A DNA stretch of 64,000 nucleotides from Candidatus Nucleicultrix amoebiphila FS5 (GCF_002117145.1 NZ_CP008743.1:1240001-1304000), one strand, 5' to 3'; positions 50,544 to 59,046 are shown, counted from the stretch's first letter. Numbers and translations: made by a program. The notes: generated by a model not told the origin, from the letters alone.

Positions 50544-50670
50544 ATGAACTCTCAAATTATAAAGTAAACATATTTACACTATAACACAAATAAACAGATT
50601 TTTATGTTAAACATAATTCATGATCTCTCTAAGTTTTTCACAAACGCCTTCTTATCAACTGTTACATTGT

Positions 50671-51276
50671 TTAATGTGTCGGGCTGATTTCAAAGAAAAA
50701 TACTTTTAACCGTTTCTTTTTGTCCCATCCTGAGGTTGTCTGTATATAGGTTTGCAAGGAATTTCTATATTGTCCTTTCTTATTATCTGTAAAACCCGCT
50801 TCACCAAATTTATAGTCATACACATAAATTGTGTTCGTGCCTTTATCTTCCAAAGTTACATCGAGCTTTGCAGGATAAGCTCCTCTGGCTCCATAGTTCT
50901 TTTCAAGTTTGACATTATTAAAAACGCCCAAATCTTGAAAAAGTTGTTTAGCGTAGGCGTGCTTTTTAGTTCCTGCAACACGAGGATCATCATGGGGGTT
51001 ATCGAGAGGAGCGTTAAGATCAATGAAGTAATCCGCTTCATTCGCAATAGCGCCCAAAAGGCTCCTCAGGGTGTTTTGAGTAAGGTTTGCGCGTGCTCTG
51101 TTATAAGCTTGCGTTACCGCATCTCGTAATCTCTCATGGCGTGCAGTTACGGTCGGCATGGGGCCTTCTTCACTTGAACTTGAAGAGGCTTTGACAATCT
51201 CACTATTTGATAACGAGAGACCAAGGGTGAAAACAAGAATAAAAGAGCGCTTTATAAAGTTTGAAAAGTCTATCAT
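50671..51276 (-). CDS. Exported PD-(D/E)XK nuclease-like protein
   Basis: GGAGG five bases before ATG 51276 gives 201 residues. A signal peptide ends near Val-Lys-Ala-Ser, then a Ser/Glu-rich linker. The C-terminal half has a nuclease-like core: Ala-Lys-Leu-Asp139-Val-Thr-Leu, a turn, then Ile-Tyr-Val-Tyr-Asp154-Tyr-Lys156-Phe-Gly, and a following Tyr-x-Asn-Ser-Leu-Gln-Thr-Tyr helix. This is the Asp...(Asp/Glu)-x-Lys pattern of toxin-type restriction-fold nucleases. It looks like an exported nuclease toxin; no immunity gene is evident next to it. Confidence 0.62.
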   Translation of the reverse strand: MIDFSNFIKRSFILVFTLGLSLSNSEIVKASSSSSEEGPMPTVTARHERLRDAVTQAYNRARANLTQNTLRSLLGAIANEADYFIDLNAPLDNPHDDPRVAGTKKHAYAKQLFQDLGVFNNVKLEKNYGARGAYPAKLDVTLEDKGTNTIYVYDYKFGEAGFTDNKKGQYRNSLQTYIQTTSGWDKKKRLKVFFFEISPTH

Positions 51277-51411
51277 TTTTTCCTCCAACAAAATTAGGAG
51301 ATTCTAGATTAAAGAAAAGAGGTTAATATTTTATCTACCTCGTCCCCCCTTCCCAATGTTCTGCAAAGGCCCTATGATAGGCTTCTTCACCAACGTTTAG
51401 GACTGATTTCC

Positions 51412-52539
51412 ATGGGCCTCTCCTCTTCCTCCCGCCGTTTTTTGTATGCCGCCTTTACCGTTATCGGATTGGGTGTGCTTTCCTATCCTGCCCGTGCCAA
51501 CGACACTTCGGCGACGGTGGCGGGGGGTGGGATTCATTTCAAGAAATCCGCTGACATCAGTATGGACAAAGAGGTCCTGAAGATCAGCGTTGATAAAATC
51601 GACATCCGCTATGTGTTTTTCAATCACGCGGACAAAGAGGTGCATGAGCTGATCGCTTTTCCCCTGCCCTTGTCCCCCTATGGGAATGCGGAGGATAACT
51701 GGCGGGTGCACCCCTCATGGGATGAGGACTATATGGCCCGCAAGCTCTTGGATGAAAATCCCGGCAGCGCGCTGGACCAGCATCCCTCAAACTGTAACCT
51801 TAAATGTTGGCTGGATAATGCCGCGTTCATTAACTTTGAGCGCACCGTCAATGGGGAGAAATATGGGTATAACTATCGCACCCAAGCCTTTGACCCCAAC
51901 GGAAAAGACATTACCAACCTGTTGATCAAGCACAAGATCCCCCTGTCGTCGGCGTATCTTATTGGGTACATGGAAGAAGGGGCGTTGCACCAAAACAAAG
52001 CCCTTCAGGAAAAGCTTAAAAAACTGCATCTGTTGGATGGGAAAGGAAACCCTCTTTGGAAGACCCAAACCACGTATTTTTGGCAGCAATATTTTAAGCC
52101 CCAAAGCGAGACGGTGGTGACCCATAGTTATAAACCCCAAGCAGGCTATCATTGGTTGACGGGGAAAGACATCAAAACCTTTGACGACATTAAAATTGAA
52201 AGCCGGGATTTGGACGAAAAAAGCTGGCGCAATTACTGTGTGAGGCCCGACGACCAGGCGCAGATCCTCAGCTATTTTAAAGCCTTGCGCCCCGATGATT
52301 CTCAAGTCGTGCGCGCCATGGAAGTTCAATACATCCTCTCAACCGGCGCCAATTGGAATGGGCCCATCAAAGACTTTACCCTTGAAATCACCCCGCCCAC
52401 TCCCGATACGATCGTGGCTTTTTGTTGGCCGGGAGCTGTGGAAAAAAGCGAGATGGGGACAGTGATCGCGCGGGCAGAAAACTTTACGCCGGACAAAGAT
52501 TTGAAAGTTCTTTTCATCTCCCTCAAGCCGGGGATATAG
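51412..52539 (+). CDS. DUF4424-family exported protein
   Basis: The 375-residue protein has a signal peptide ending near Ala-Arg-Ala-Asn and begins Asn-Asp-Thr-Ser-Ala-Thr-Val-Ala-Gly-Gly-Gly-Ile-His-Phe, as in DUF4424. The Met-Asp-Lys-Glu-Val-Leu-Lys-Ile-Ser and Ala-Phe-Pro-Leu-Pro motifs also match. An inserted helical region (~150-220) is likely. The family is periplasmic and of unknown function. Base composition is richer in G+C than the average here. Repeat cluster R6 begins 12 bases after its stop. Confidence 0.82.
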   Translation: MGLSSSSRRFLYAAFTVIGLGVLSYPARANDTSATVAGGGIHFKKSADISMDKEVLKISVDKIDIRYVFFNHADKEVHELIAFPLPLSPYGNAEDNWRVHPSWDEDYMARKLLDENPGSALDQHPSNCNLKCWLDNAAFINFERTVNGEKYGYNYRTQAFDPNGKDITNLLIKHKIPLSSAYLIGYMEEGALHQNKALQEKLKKLHLLDGKGNPLWKTQTTYFWQQYFKPQSETVVTHSYKPQAGYHWLTGKDIKTFDDIKIESRDLDEKSWRNYCVRPDDQAQILSYFKALRPDDSQVVRAMEVQYILSTGANWNGPIKDFTLEITPPTPDTIVAFCWPGAVEKSEMGTVIARAENFTPDKDLKVLFISLKPGI

Positions 52540-52550
52540 ACGTTGAAATA

Positions 52551-52858
52551 GACTGGATCACGTCGCCGTGCGCGTGATGACGGACATTGTCACTGCGAAA
52601 CTTCTTGGTCGACATTCTGTCATCGCAAAACCCCGTTAGGAGTTGTGGCGATCTAACGTAGCGTCGCTGCGAGGCCCCTTGGCCACGGCAGTCTCGTTTG
52701 TTTGTGCTGGATTGCTTCGCGCTGCTCGTGATGACGAAAGAGGGGAGGGTTCGCAATCAATGACGTATGAAATCAATATCGTCATCGCAAAACTCCGTTA
52801 GGAGTTGTGGCGATCCACCTTGGTTGTGGTGAAGTGTGTCGTGGTTCTCACAATGACA
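52551..52858. repeat. Palindromic repeat cluster R6
   Basis: At least five units fill the space between DUF4424 and the GIY-YIG gene. Two share GTCATCGCAAAA-C-CCCGTTAGG...GTGGCGATC; one has CGCTGCGAGGCCCCTTGGCC; one has GGATCACGTCGCCGTGCGCG followed by TGATGACGG. The block ends at the ribosome site of the GIY-YIG gene. Confidence 0.85.
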
Positions 52859-52872
52859 TAAGGAGGAAAATG

Positions 52873-53169
52873 ATGATCGTCCTAAAACTCCCCGCCATCT
52901 ATATCGTTACCAATAAACGCAATGGAACATTGTACACCGGTGTGACGTCTAATCTTTGTCAGAGAATCTATCATCATAAGAACGCAATAATTTCTGGCTT
53001 TACTCAAAAATATAAGTGTCACTTACTCGTTTATTATGAACGTTTTGAAGATATGGAAACTGCAATTCTTAGAGAAAAAAAGATTAAATCAGGATCTCGA
53101 CACAATAAGATAAAATTAATTGAATCCCTGAATCCTGAATGGCGGGATTTATATGATGAAATTTTTTAG
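52873..53169 (+). CDS. GIY-YIG endonuclease (YhbQ/UPF0213-like)
   Basis: AGGAGG stands six bases before ATG 52873 (98 residues); ATG 52870 is three bases closer. The GIY-YIG core is Ala-Ile-Tyr-Ile-Val-Thr-Asn and Leu-Tyr-Thr-Gly-Val-Thr, followed by Arg-Ile-Tyr-His-His-Lys-Asn, with a Glu in Leu-Arg-Glu-Lys-Lys-Ile-Lys. This is the full small single-domain type (COG2827). The gene is flanked on both sides by the same palindromic repeat family. Confidence 0.9.
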   Translation: MIVLKLPAIYIVTNKRNGTLYTGVTSNLCQRIYHHKNAIISGFTQKYKCHLLVYYERFEDMETAILREKKIKSGSRHNKIKLIESLNPEWRDLYDEIF

Positions 53170-53171
53170 AG

Positions 53172-53205
53172 AAACTGGATCACGTCGCTGTGCGCGTGAT
53201 GACAG
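53172..53205. repeat. Palindromic repeat unit R7
   Basis: A single GGATCACGTCGCTGTGCGCG...TGATGAC unit begins within five bases of the GIY-YIG stop codon. With R6 it brackets the gene. Confidence 0.78.
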
Positions 53206-53251
53206 AGAAGAATAAACACGGACGCTTATGATTCTGGCGCTGGGTCTAAAT

Positions 53252-53602
53252 TCAGGAAGTAATATTAAGTGCTTTCAATAGCCTCACTGTTATAAAGTAG
53301 AAGGAGACCATCAAAAATAAAGAGAGTGAGAGGGAGAGATAATAATTGATTTCTTTTTTAAGGAGGACAATTAAGAAGACAAAAAAGGACAGGGAAGGGA
53401 TAATCAAAATCAAAATATTCTTGGAAAGCTCTATAATTTTTTGAGTGTTTTTCGTATCAATATAAAGCCAGGTTAAAGCAAGAACAGAAACAACAGGAAG
53501 AGACGCGATCATTGCCCCTAATAAAGCATTGCGTTTAGAAATCTCTGCAATGGAAACGATAATGACCGCAGAAATGATGACTTTTAAAATAACATATGTC
53601 AT
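53252..53602 (-). CDS. DUF3147 membrane protein
   Basis: The 116-residue protein has four membrane helices and matches DUF3147: Ala-Met-Ile-Ala-Ser-Leu-Pro-Val-Val-Ser-Val-Leu-Ala-Leu, Trp-Leu-Tyr-Ile-Asp-Thr, and Ile-Pro-Ser-Leu. A G-rich ribosome site precedes ATG 53602. Inner-membrane location; function unknown. Another small membrane protein gene lies 51 bases upstream on the same strand. Confidence 0.8.
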   Translation of the reverse strand: MTYVILKVIISAVIIVSIAEISKRNALLGAMIASLPVVSVLALTWLYIDTKNTQKIIELSKNILILIIPSLSFFVFLIVLLKKEINYYLSLSLSLFLMVSFYFITVRLLKALNITS

Positions 53603-53653
53603 GCGCCCCCCCCTTTAAGTAAGATCTCTAACGCCCATAAAAAACAAAGACGC

Positions 53654-54037
53654 TTAAGTTTTCTTGCCCGTCCGCGGCATCAAAAATCCCAGGACTGCGG
53701 CGACGATAAAAAGTACAGGAACGTCGCCAAATAAATGTCCGACATGGTGAGAATAAACGACCGATTGGATCGCCATGATTCCCCCGTGCACAATGCTCGA
53801 CCAAACCGTGAACCAGATAAGACTGCGATGGGCTAATGGATCTTTAGAAGCCATGATTAAGAATACGCCAAGGGTTGCATAAATTCCCAAAATCATCTGG
53901 AGGTACTCTGACTGTCCCGTATGCCATGACCACCCAGAAGGCCACAAGATTGTTAACGGGTAAATGCCAATAACGAATGTTATGCCAAATAAGATTAAGG
54001 TTATTTTTAAGTATTTGATGCGATCGGTTAGCGTCAT
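53654..54037 (-). CDS. Small four-helix membrane protein (DUF6632-like)
   Basis: AGGGG eight bases before ATG 54037 gives 127 residues; a frame from 54124 adds a non-hydrophobic head of 29. Four membrane helices are seen. Motifs include Trp-Pro-Ser-Gly-Trp, Met-Ile-Leu-Gly-Ile-Tyr-Ala-Thr-Leu-Gly-Val-Phe, and His-Arg-Ser-Leu-Ile-Trp-Phe, with His-Gly-Gly-Ile-Met, as in DUF6632. Inner-membrane; function unknown. It probably shares a transcript with the DUF3147 gene. Confidence 0.7.
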   Translation of the reverse strand: MTLTDRIKYLKITLILFGITFVIGIYPLTILWPSGWSWHTGQSEYLQMILGIYATLGVFLIMASKDPLAHRSLIWFTVWSSIVHGGIMAIQSVVYSHHVGHLFGDVPVLFIVAAVLGFLMPRTGKKT

Positions 54038-54200
54038 GATTTCATCCCCTGAGTAAAGATGTAATTTTTTATTTTTATTATTGGGTAAGTATATCACGAC
54101 ATTTTTGTTAATGATAGGTTTCAAGGTCTTTCTTGTGAGATCTGCCTATTACATCTTGAATAAACTTCAAAAGCTTCGACAATAATAAGGGGTGACAGGG

Positions 54201-54320
54201 ATGGAAAAACCTTTAAAATTGAAGATGGCAAAGTTTATTCCTTATAGCGGTTTGTGAAGTTTTGTGAAGAAGGTTCTCGGTAAAAAGTCTGCTTCACTTA
54301 TTTTTTCAGAAACCGCATAA
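54201..54320 (+). pseudogene. Small ORF interrupted by an in-frame TGA
   Basis: AAGGGG lies eight bases before ATG 54201. The frame reads 18 codons, TGA (54255-54257), then 20 more sense codons to TAA 54318-54320. Both halves are basic and similar in composition (Lys-Met-Ala-Lys-Phe-Ile-Pro before, Phe-Val-Lys-Lys-Val-Leu-Gly-Lys-Lys after). A TGG-to-TGA change in a small gene would explain it. An 18-residue product is the alternative. Confidence 0.33.
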
Positions 54321-54337
54321 TAAGACGGCAGTTCTTC

Positions 54338-54724
54338 TTAGCGAGAAGTTGAAAAAACAATATCTTCAATGTTTATAGAAGAACCAAGGACGTCCGTTTT
54401 TTGTTTGCGGTATTCTGCTTCTGCTTTTGTAAAATAGGCCAAATATTCTGGAATTTCTGCAAAAGCAGACAGATAATTCGCCTTCGCCTTTTCAAACAAG
54501 GTGCGACCTTTCTCAAGGATAAACATGATATCAGCAGGACATAGAATCCTGTTTCCTCTATGAATAATTTCCTTCAAATCTGAAACAGTTTTTGAAGTAT
54601 TATGAGGTCTCTTTGGGTAAGTGATCTCCCAATCGTCCTGTGTCCAAGTGGCGGAACAAGGAGTGATCACTCCGAGCAGGAGTGTCATCATCATAAGTGA
54701 AAGTTTAACTCTTAATAAAAGCAT
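54338..54724 (-). CDS. Small exported protein of unknown function
   Basis: ATG 54724 has GGGAG six bases upstream. The 128-residue protein has a signal peptide ending near Cys-Ser-Ala-Thr. The mature part is helical, rich in Lys, Glu and Tyr (Phe-Glu-Lys-Ala-Lys-Ala-Asn-Tyr-Leu-Ser-Ala-Phe), like several helical exported proteins nearby. No family is recognised. Confidence 0.57.
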   Translation of the reverse strand: MLLLRVKLSLMMMTLLLGVITPCSATWTQDDWEITYPKRPHNTSKTVSDLKEIIHRGNRILCPADIMFILEKGRTLFEKAKANYLSAFAEIPEYLAYFTKAEAEYRKQKTDVLGSSINIEDIVFSTSR

Positions 54725-54831
54725 CCGTATCTCCCTTTCTTCAATAACAGGAGAGTAAGTCTTATTGAAATATTAGATGTTAGTCAATAACTTTGATATT
54801 GTTTATCGCCAACAATGACGCCTCTTGTTTC

Positions 54832-55562
54832 TTACTCTGGAAAGACATCAGAGAGAAACTTCGTGACCTTTAAGCGTATTGTTTTTATGCGCGTGTTATA
54901 GTGTGCGTGTCCTTTGAGTCTTTCAATGATATCAGCGTGGGTAAGTGACTCTGTAACCCGTGCTGACACAGGGCTTTTTATCGTTTCTATATGGTCGATA
55001 TCTGCCACTAACGCTTTGTAGTTTTGCCGATAATCATAAAGAATTTCCTCAACGGTTTCACTTTTTACAGCACGTCTTCCAGCCTGAGGATACTTGCCCA
55101 AAATACTTTGCAAGCGTGCTTCATAATAGGGTTTGCTCTCCAGAAGATTTGGATCAGAAATTCTTGTCCGATAACGTCTTAATTTTGCGACATCCTTAAC
55201 AAGCTCAGGGATTAAAAGATCCATGGATTCTTTTTTTTCTTTTAGACCTTGAGCAATTTTCTCAAGCTTACCAAGCCCCACCCGGACGGCATGTCTTATT
55301 TTTTTTCGATTTTCGATGTAAGGAAAAAGATCTGGATTCGTCCTGATTAACCGCGCATCAATAAGGCGTTGTTGTGAGGCAGCTCCCCATTATTGAGACG
55401 AAATTCTTCGATAATTTTGGAAAGTTCAGTAGCATCAAAACTTGTGTACGTGATTTCTTGAATCGGTTGCGTTGCCTTTCTTAGTCGAGAGGCTTCAGCT
55501 GTGTGTGCTGTTCCAAATAAAAGAATTCCCAAGCAAAAAAAAGTCGTGATTTTGTTTAGCAT
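54832..55562 (-). pseudogene. Frameshifted gene for an exported helical protein
   Basis: Two frames join: 55562-55347 codes for a signal peptide (ending near Ala-Glu-Ala-Ser) and ~45 residues; the second frame opens at a TAA near 55393 and runs to 54832. Adding one base to the four-G run at 55385-55388 (minus strand) restores one protein of about 243 residues continuing Asn-Asn-Gly-Gly-Ala-Ala-Ser-Gln-Gln-Arg-Leu-Ile-Asp. The start is ATG 55562, with GAGGG six bases upstream. The protein is helical and charged. The cause may be mutation, slippage in a G-run, or a sequencing error. Confidence 0.68.
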
Positions 55563-55634
55563 TTTCATCCCTCAAAATTTTAATTTTGCTAGAATTTATA
55601 ATGCAGAATCCCACCCTTTGATAGCCCTACTTTG

Positions 55635-56165
55635 CTAAACTAATCCCATCATTCCCAAAATCATTCCGATAAGCAAAAAATAAAAAGGATTAATTTTTGT
55701 TTTGTAAACAAAAAGTGCCGTCACGATCGTGATCAATAATCCCCCTATGCTATGATCGGCAATCTTTACGATAATAAAAGCGCTGGATGCAATCAGACCA
55801 GTCGTGAGTGGCACGACGCCTTGTCGTATTGCTTCAGCCCACCAATTGGTTTCAAAACGCTTCCATAGCCGAGAGACATAATAGGTTAAAAGACAAGAAG
55901 GTCCGCACATAGCGATGGTCGCGACGAAAGCGCCACTTAAGCCTGCTACATGCCACCCCATCAGCGTCACAATAAGAACATTGGGGCCTGGAGATGCTTG
56001 CGCAATGGCAAAGTAATCTGCGAATTGCTTGTCAGTCATCCATGAAAATGTTTCTGTGGCTAACCGGTGCATATCAGGAACAACAGTATTCGCACCGCCA
56101 AAAGCCACTAAAGATAACATTGCAAAATGGAGGCCTAAGACACCTAAAACTGAACTAGGTTTCAC
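55635..56165 (-). CDS. Chromate transporter, C-terminal half (short-chain CHR)
   Basis: The 176-residue protein has about six membrane helices and the CHR motif Phe-Gly-Gly-Ala-Asn near the start and Ala-Ser-Pro-Gly-Pro-Asn. Short-chain CHR proteins work as pairs. Its start overlaps the end of the partner gene by 11 bases. The pair may export chromate or move other anions. The stop lies 66 bases from the frameshifted gene upstream of it on the map. Confidence 0.85.
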   Translation of the reverse strand: MKPSSVLGVLGLHFAMLSLVAFGGANTVVPDMHRLATETFSWMTDKQFADYFAIAQASPGPNVLIVTLMGWHVAGLSGAFVATIAMCGPSCLLTYYVSRLWKRFETNWWAEAIRQGVVPLTTGLIASSAFIIVKIADHSIGGLLITIVTALFVYKTKINPFYFLLIGMILGMMGLV

Positions 56166-56745
56166 GGCGCGCCTTTCTTAAGAAAATATAAACACTAAAA
56201 GGGGCCAAGCAGAGCAAAACGAGAATAAGGGGAAGCTTCAAAAGACCAACCCCAATAAATGCCAAGAGAAGAAATACAATGGACGTTTTGCATTTTTTCT
56301 TAAAGATGGGCTCTGCGATTTTGATAGCTAAAGCAGAAATAAGCCCTGCGGCTGCGACAGTCACACCTTTTAAAGCATTGTGAAAAATCTCAATATTTTG
56401 AAAACGTTGATACAAAATGGCAATCATCAAGACGATTAGAAAAGGAGGACCAATCAATCCAGCTAAGGCAGCAAAAGACCCCCAAACGCCTTGAAAGCGT
56501 GAGCCTAATATAACTGCAAGATTCACCATACTGGGACCTGGTAAAAACTGACATATTCCCAATTGATCCAAAAATTCTTGTGGCTTTAGCCATTTTCGTT
56601 CTTCAACAATCGTCCGATAAGCCAAGGGTAAAACGCCCCCAAAAGCCGTCAAAGACAGTTTCGCAAAGCCAATAAATAATTCCTTTTTCGTTAGGAGAGT
56701 CTCATTCTGAGTCGTTACATCAGTTTTCTGATCAGGCGTATTCAT
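56155..56745 (-). CDS. Chromate transporter, N-terminal half (short-chain CHR)
   Basis: The 196-residue protein has the matching CHR motifs Leu-Ser-Leu-Thr-Ala-Phe-Gly-Gly-Val-Leu-Pro and Phe-Leu-Pro-Gly-Pro-Ser-Met-Val-Asn-Leu-Ala with five to six helices. It is first of the overlapping pair. The C-terminus ends basic (Arg-Lys-Ala-Arg-Arg). The pair acts in the inner membrane, probably as a heterodimer with opposite topology, as known for this subfamily. Confidence 0.85.
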   Translation of the reverse strand: MNTPDQKTDVTTQNETLLTKKELFIGFAKLSLTAFGGVLPLAYRTIVEERKWLKPQEFLDQLGICQFLPGPSMVNLAVILGSRFQGVWGSFAALAGLIGPPFLIVLMIAILYQRFQNIEIFHNALKGVTVAAAGLISALAIKIAEPIFKKKCKTSIVFLLLAFIGVGLLKLPLILVLLCLAPFSVYIFLRKARRET

Positions 56746-56944
56746 GGAAGTGAATCTTTTATAAAAATTTCTTTTACCCTACCATTTATCTAAGAAAGCG
56801 GGAAGATTTCAATTCATTCACTATACTTTTTTAAACTACCTATGCTTGATATAATTATGGTCGTTGCCAGTTTTTATAGGTTGTATTATTCTCCAGAACC
56901 AAGAACATCAAATGCTCTTAAGTAAGATGTAAATTAGGCAACGA

Positions 56945-57853
56945 ATGAATAATAATATAAAAATCTGCCAGTCACTGATACACTCTATATTAGAATCAAC
57001 AACGGAAGGTATTCTTTTTGTTGGCGTTGATAGAAGCCTCAGTCAATATAATAATAAATTCATAAAAATGTGGGAGATTCCCGATTCGATCATAAAAAGT
57101 AAGGACGATCGTATGGCGGTTGCCTGTGTTGCACAACAACTGGCAGATCCTCAGGAATTTGTTGCAGGCTTGCAGAGACTTTATACGAACCCGCGAGAAG
57201 ATTGCTTTGATGAATTACACTTTCATGACGGGCGTGTTTTTCAGAGATATTCCGTTCCCCACATGATCGATAAGAAAATTATTGGGCGTATTTTTAGTTT
57301 TAAAGATATTACTAAAAATCATAATTTTTTATTACACACTGAACCCTATGATCCTATTACTGGTCTTCCGACAAAGATGCTTTTATTGGATAGGGTAAAT
57401 CAGGGTTTACACTATGCAAGAAAGTATCATGAGAGTTTAGCTTTTTTATTTTTAGGGTTAAAGAATTATAGAGAAATTAAAGCGACAATTGGTTCGGACT
57501 TAATCGACTTATTATTAAGGATGATTTCAGAACGATTAGAAAAGTGCATTGGTGAATTTGATACATTGGCACGCTGGAATGAAGATGAGTTTGTGATTGT
57601 TTTAAAGAACATCAAGGGGCGTGAAGAAATAGTCCCCGTTCTTCGGCGATGCATGTTTGCCATGGAAAACTCTTTTGCGCTTCATTCTCACCATATCAAA
57701 GTGAATTTTAGTCTTGGTATTACTGTTTTTCCTGACGATGGAGAGACGTCAAGCACACTTTTAAAACACGCTAATCTGGCGATGTTACATTCTCAATCAA
57801 GTCATGGAAGCAGCATAAAGTTTTACAATGGTACCTTCTCATTTGAATATTGA
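56945..57853 (+). CDS. PAS-GGDEF protein with altered signature
   Basis: The 302-residue cytosolic protein has a PAS-like domain (~5-125) and a GGDEF domain (~135-295) that starts Asp-Pro-Ile-Thr-Gly-Leu-Pro. The signature is Arg-Trp-Asn-Glu-Asp-Glu-Phe, so the Gly-Gly of GGDEF is Asn-Glu. Later motifs (Val-Asn-Phe-Ser-Leu-Gly-Ile-Thr-Val-Phe-Pro) are kept. Cyclase activity is unlikely; GTP or c-di-GMP sensing is possible. It resembles the protein at 1115-2065 in layout, and both are degenerate. Confidence 0.72.
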   Translation: MNNNIKICQSLIHSILESTTEGILFVGVDRSLSQYNNKFIKMWEIPDSIIKSKDDRMAVACVAQQLADPQEFVAGLQRLYTNPREDCFDELHFHDGRVFQRYSVPHMIDKKIIGRIFSFKDITKNHNFLLHTEPYDPITGLPTKMLLLDRVNQGLHYARKYHESLAFLFLGLKNYREIKATIGSDLIDLLLRMISERLEKCIGEFDTLARWNEDEFVIVLKNIKGREEIVPVLRRCMFAMENSFALHSHHIKVNFSLGITVFPDDGETSSTLLKHANLAMLHSQSSHGSSIKFYNGTFSFEY

Positions 57854-57913
57854 GAAGAAGTCGGATTCTTAGAAAAAAATGAACACTAGGCGCTGTGTCT
57901 TTAGAGGATATTT

Positions 57914-58966
57914 CTATAAGAATTTCTCGACACCCATCCAGAGCATGTTGGTGATACTTGCAGCGAGCGTTCCATAAGCCTCTTTGGAAGATCGTAATTC
58001 TTCTTCATAACTTGACATCGTAAGAGTCGCTGGTGAAAATCTATAAAGACTTTCGCCCAAATAGCTGCCAAACTCGTAACTGATATTGACCAGACCAAAA
58101 TGTATTTTTCTTTTAAGACTTAGCGGTGCTTTTGTTATAGAAGTTTCTTCCCGAGAGTCGAGAGTTTTTGATTTACCTTTCGAAACAGTCTTTGGTTTAT
58201 TCCATGAGTCGAAGATTATGGGGATGTGTAAAAACAGTTTATCCGTGTAATAGTCTGCGAGTTCTATAAAGATAGAACTCGTAAAGTAGGAAAGAGCCCC
58301 GCCTGCAGCCATACAAGTAGCCATTTGAAATTCATCACTTAAATAATCATTTGGAGCCAAGACTTTTGATTGATGATAGTAGCCAGCAAACGCTATCGTA
58401 AAAGCTGTTACATAGTTCTTGAGAAACTTTTTTGATTCTTTGTAGAGGTTTTCCTCAGTTGGATCTTTCATAAAATTATAAAAGAAATTTCCAAAAGCTG
58501 AATCGAGTACTCCAAAAGAATCGTTTAGATAGCCTGCTCTTTTAAAAGAGCAATCATAAATTAATCCATCAAAAGCTTCTTTGGCTTCGGGCATCGTGCT
58601 CGAAAGCATGCTTCTGTAGTTAAAACCAACAGAAGAACTTAGTTCTTTCCCGATAGAGCGCATGGTCATACTTTGAACGACTTGATCTGGGGTAAGAAGA
58701 CCATAGGCGAGTTTAAACTCAGACCGCATATCTTTACTTCCCATACCTTTTTTTATCGCTGCATCATAAATATCGATGGACTTTTGTAAGGTTTCTAAAC
58801 TGAGTTTTTTGATAAAATCAGATGTGATGGGAAACTGGGGTTCAGAAGTTTTTTTGGATATTCTTTGAATTGCTTCGCCCTCATCTATCAAATCTGAAGA
58901 CGCAAAACTGCAAAATGAATGCGCAGCAGCAATTAAAAAAACAATAATTAACACAATGGATCGCAT
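57914..58966 (-). CDS. Large exported protein of unknown function
   Basis: ATG 58966 has GGGAGGG nine bases upstream. The 350-residue protein has a signal peptide ending near Ser-Phe-Ala-Ser. The mature part is helical, with two moderately hydrophobic segments (~185-200 and ~215-230) and a basic Ser/Lys loop (~262-290). No domain is recognised. It is monocistronic. Confidence 0.6.
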   Translation of the reverse strand: MRSIVLIIVFLIAAAHSFCSFASSDLIDEGEAIQRISKKTSEPQFPITSDFIKKLSLETLQKSIDIYDAAIKKGMGSKDMRSEFKLAYGLLTPDQVVQSMTMRSIGKELSSSVGFNYRSMLSSTMPEAKEAFDGLIYDCSFKRAGYLNDSFGVLDSAFGNFFYNFMKDPTEENLYKESKKFLKNYVTAFTIAFAGYYHQSKVLAPNDYLSDEFQMATCMAAGGALSYFTSSIFIELADYYTDKLFLHIPIIFDSWNKPKTVSKGKSKTLDSREETSITKAPLSLKRKIHFGLVNISYEFGSYLGESLYRFSPATLTMSSYEEELRSSKEAYGTLAASITNMLWMGVEKFL

Positions 58967-59046
58967 AACAACGATCCCTCCCTTTAAAATTCCCTAACCT
59001 TCTTTAGATGGGTAGGTGTTGGGAAATTTCAAGATCAGTGTGATAT

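Noticed and set aside
52523-52756. Minus-strand ORF of 77 codons
   Set aside because: Read through repeat cluster R6; translation reflects the repeat.
54201-54320. TGA read as tryptophan or selenocysteine
   Set aside because: Several housekeeping genes in the window end with TGA, and no selenocysteine-type hairpin is evident, so a plain nonsense change is simpler.
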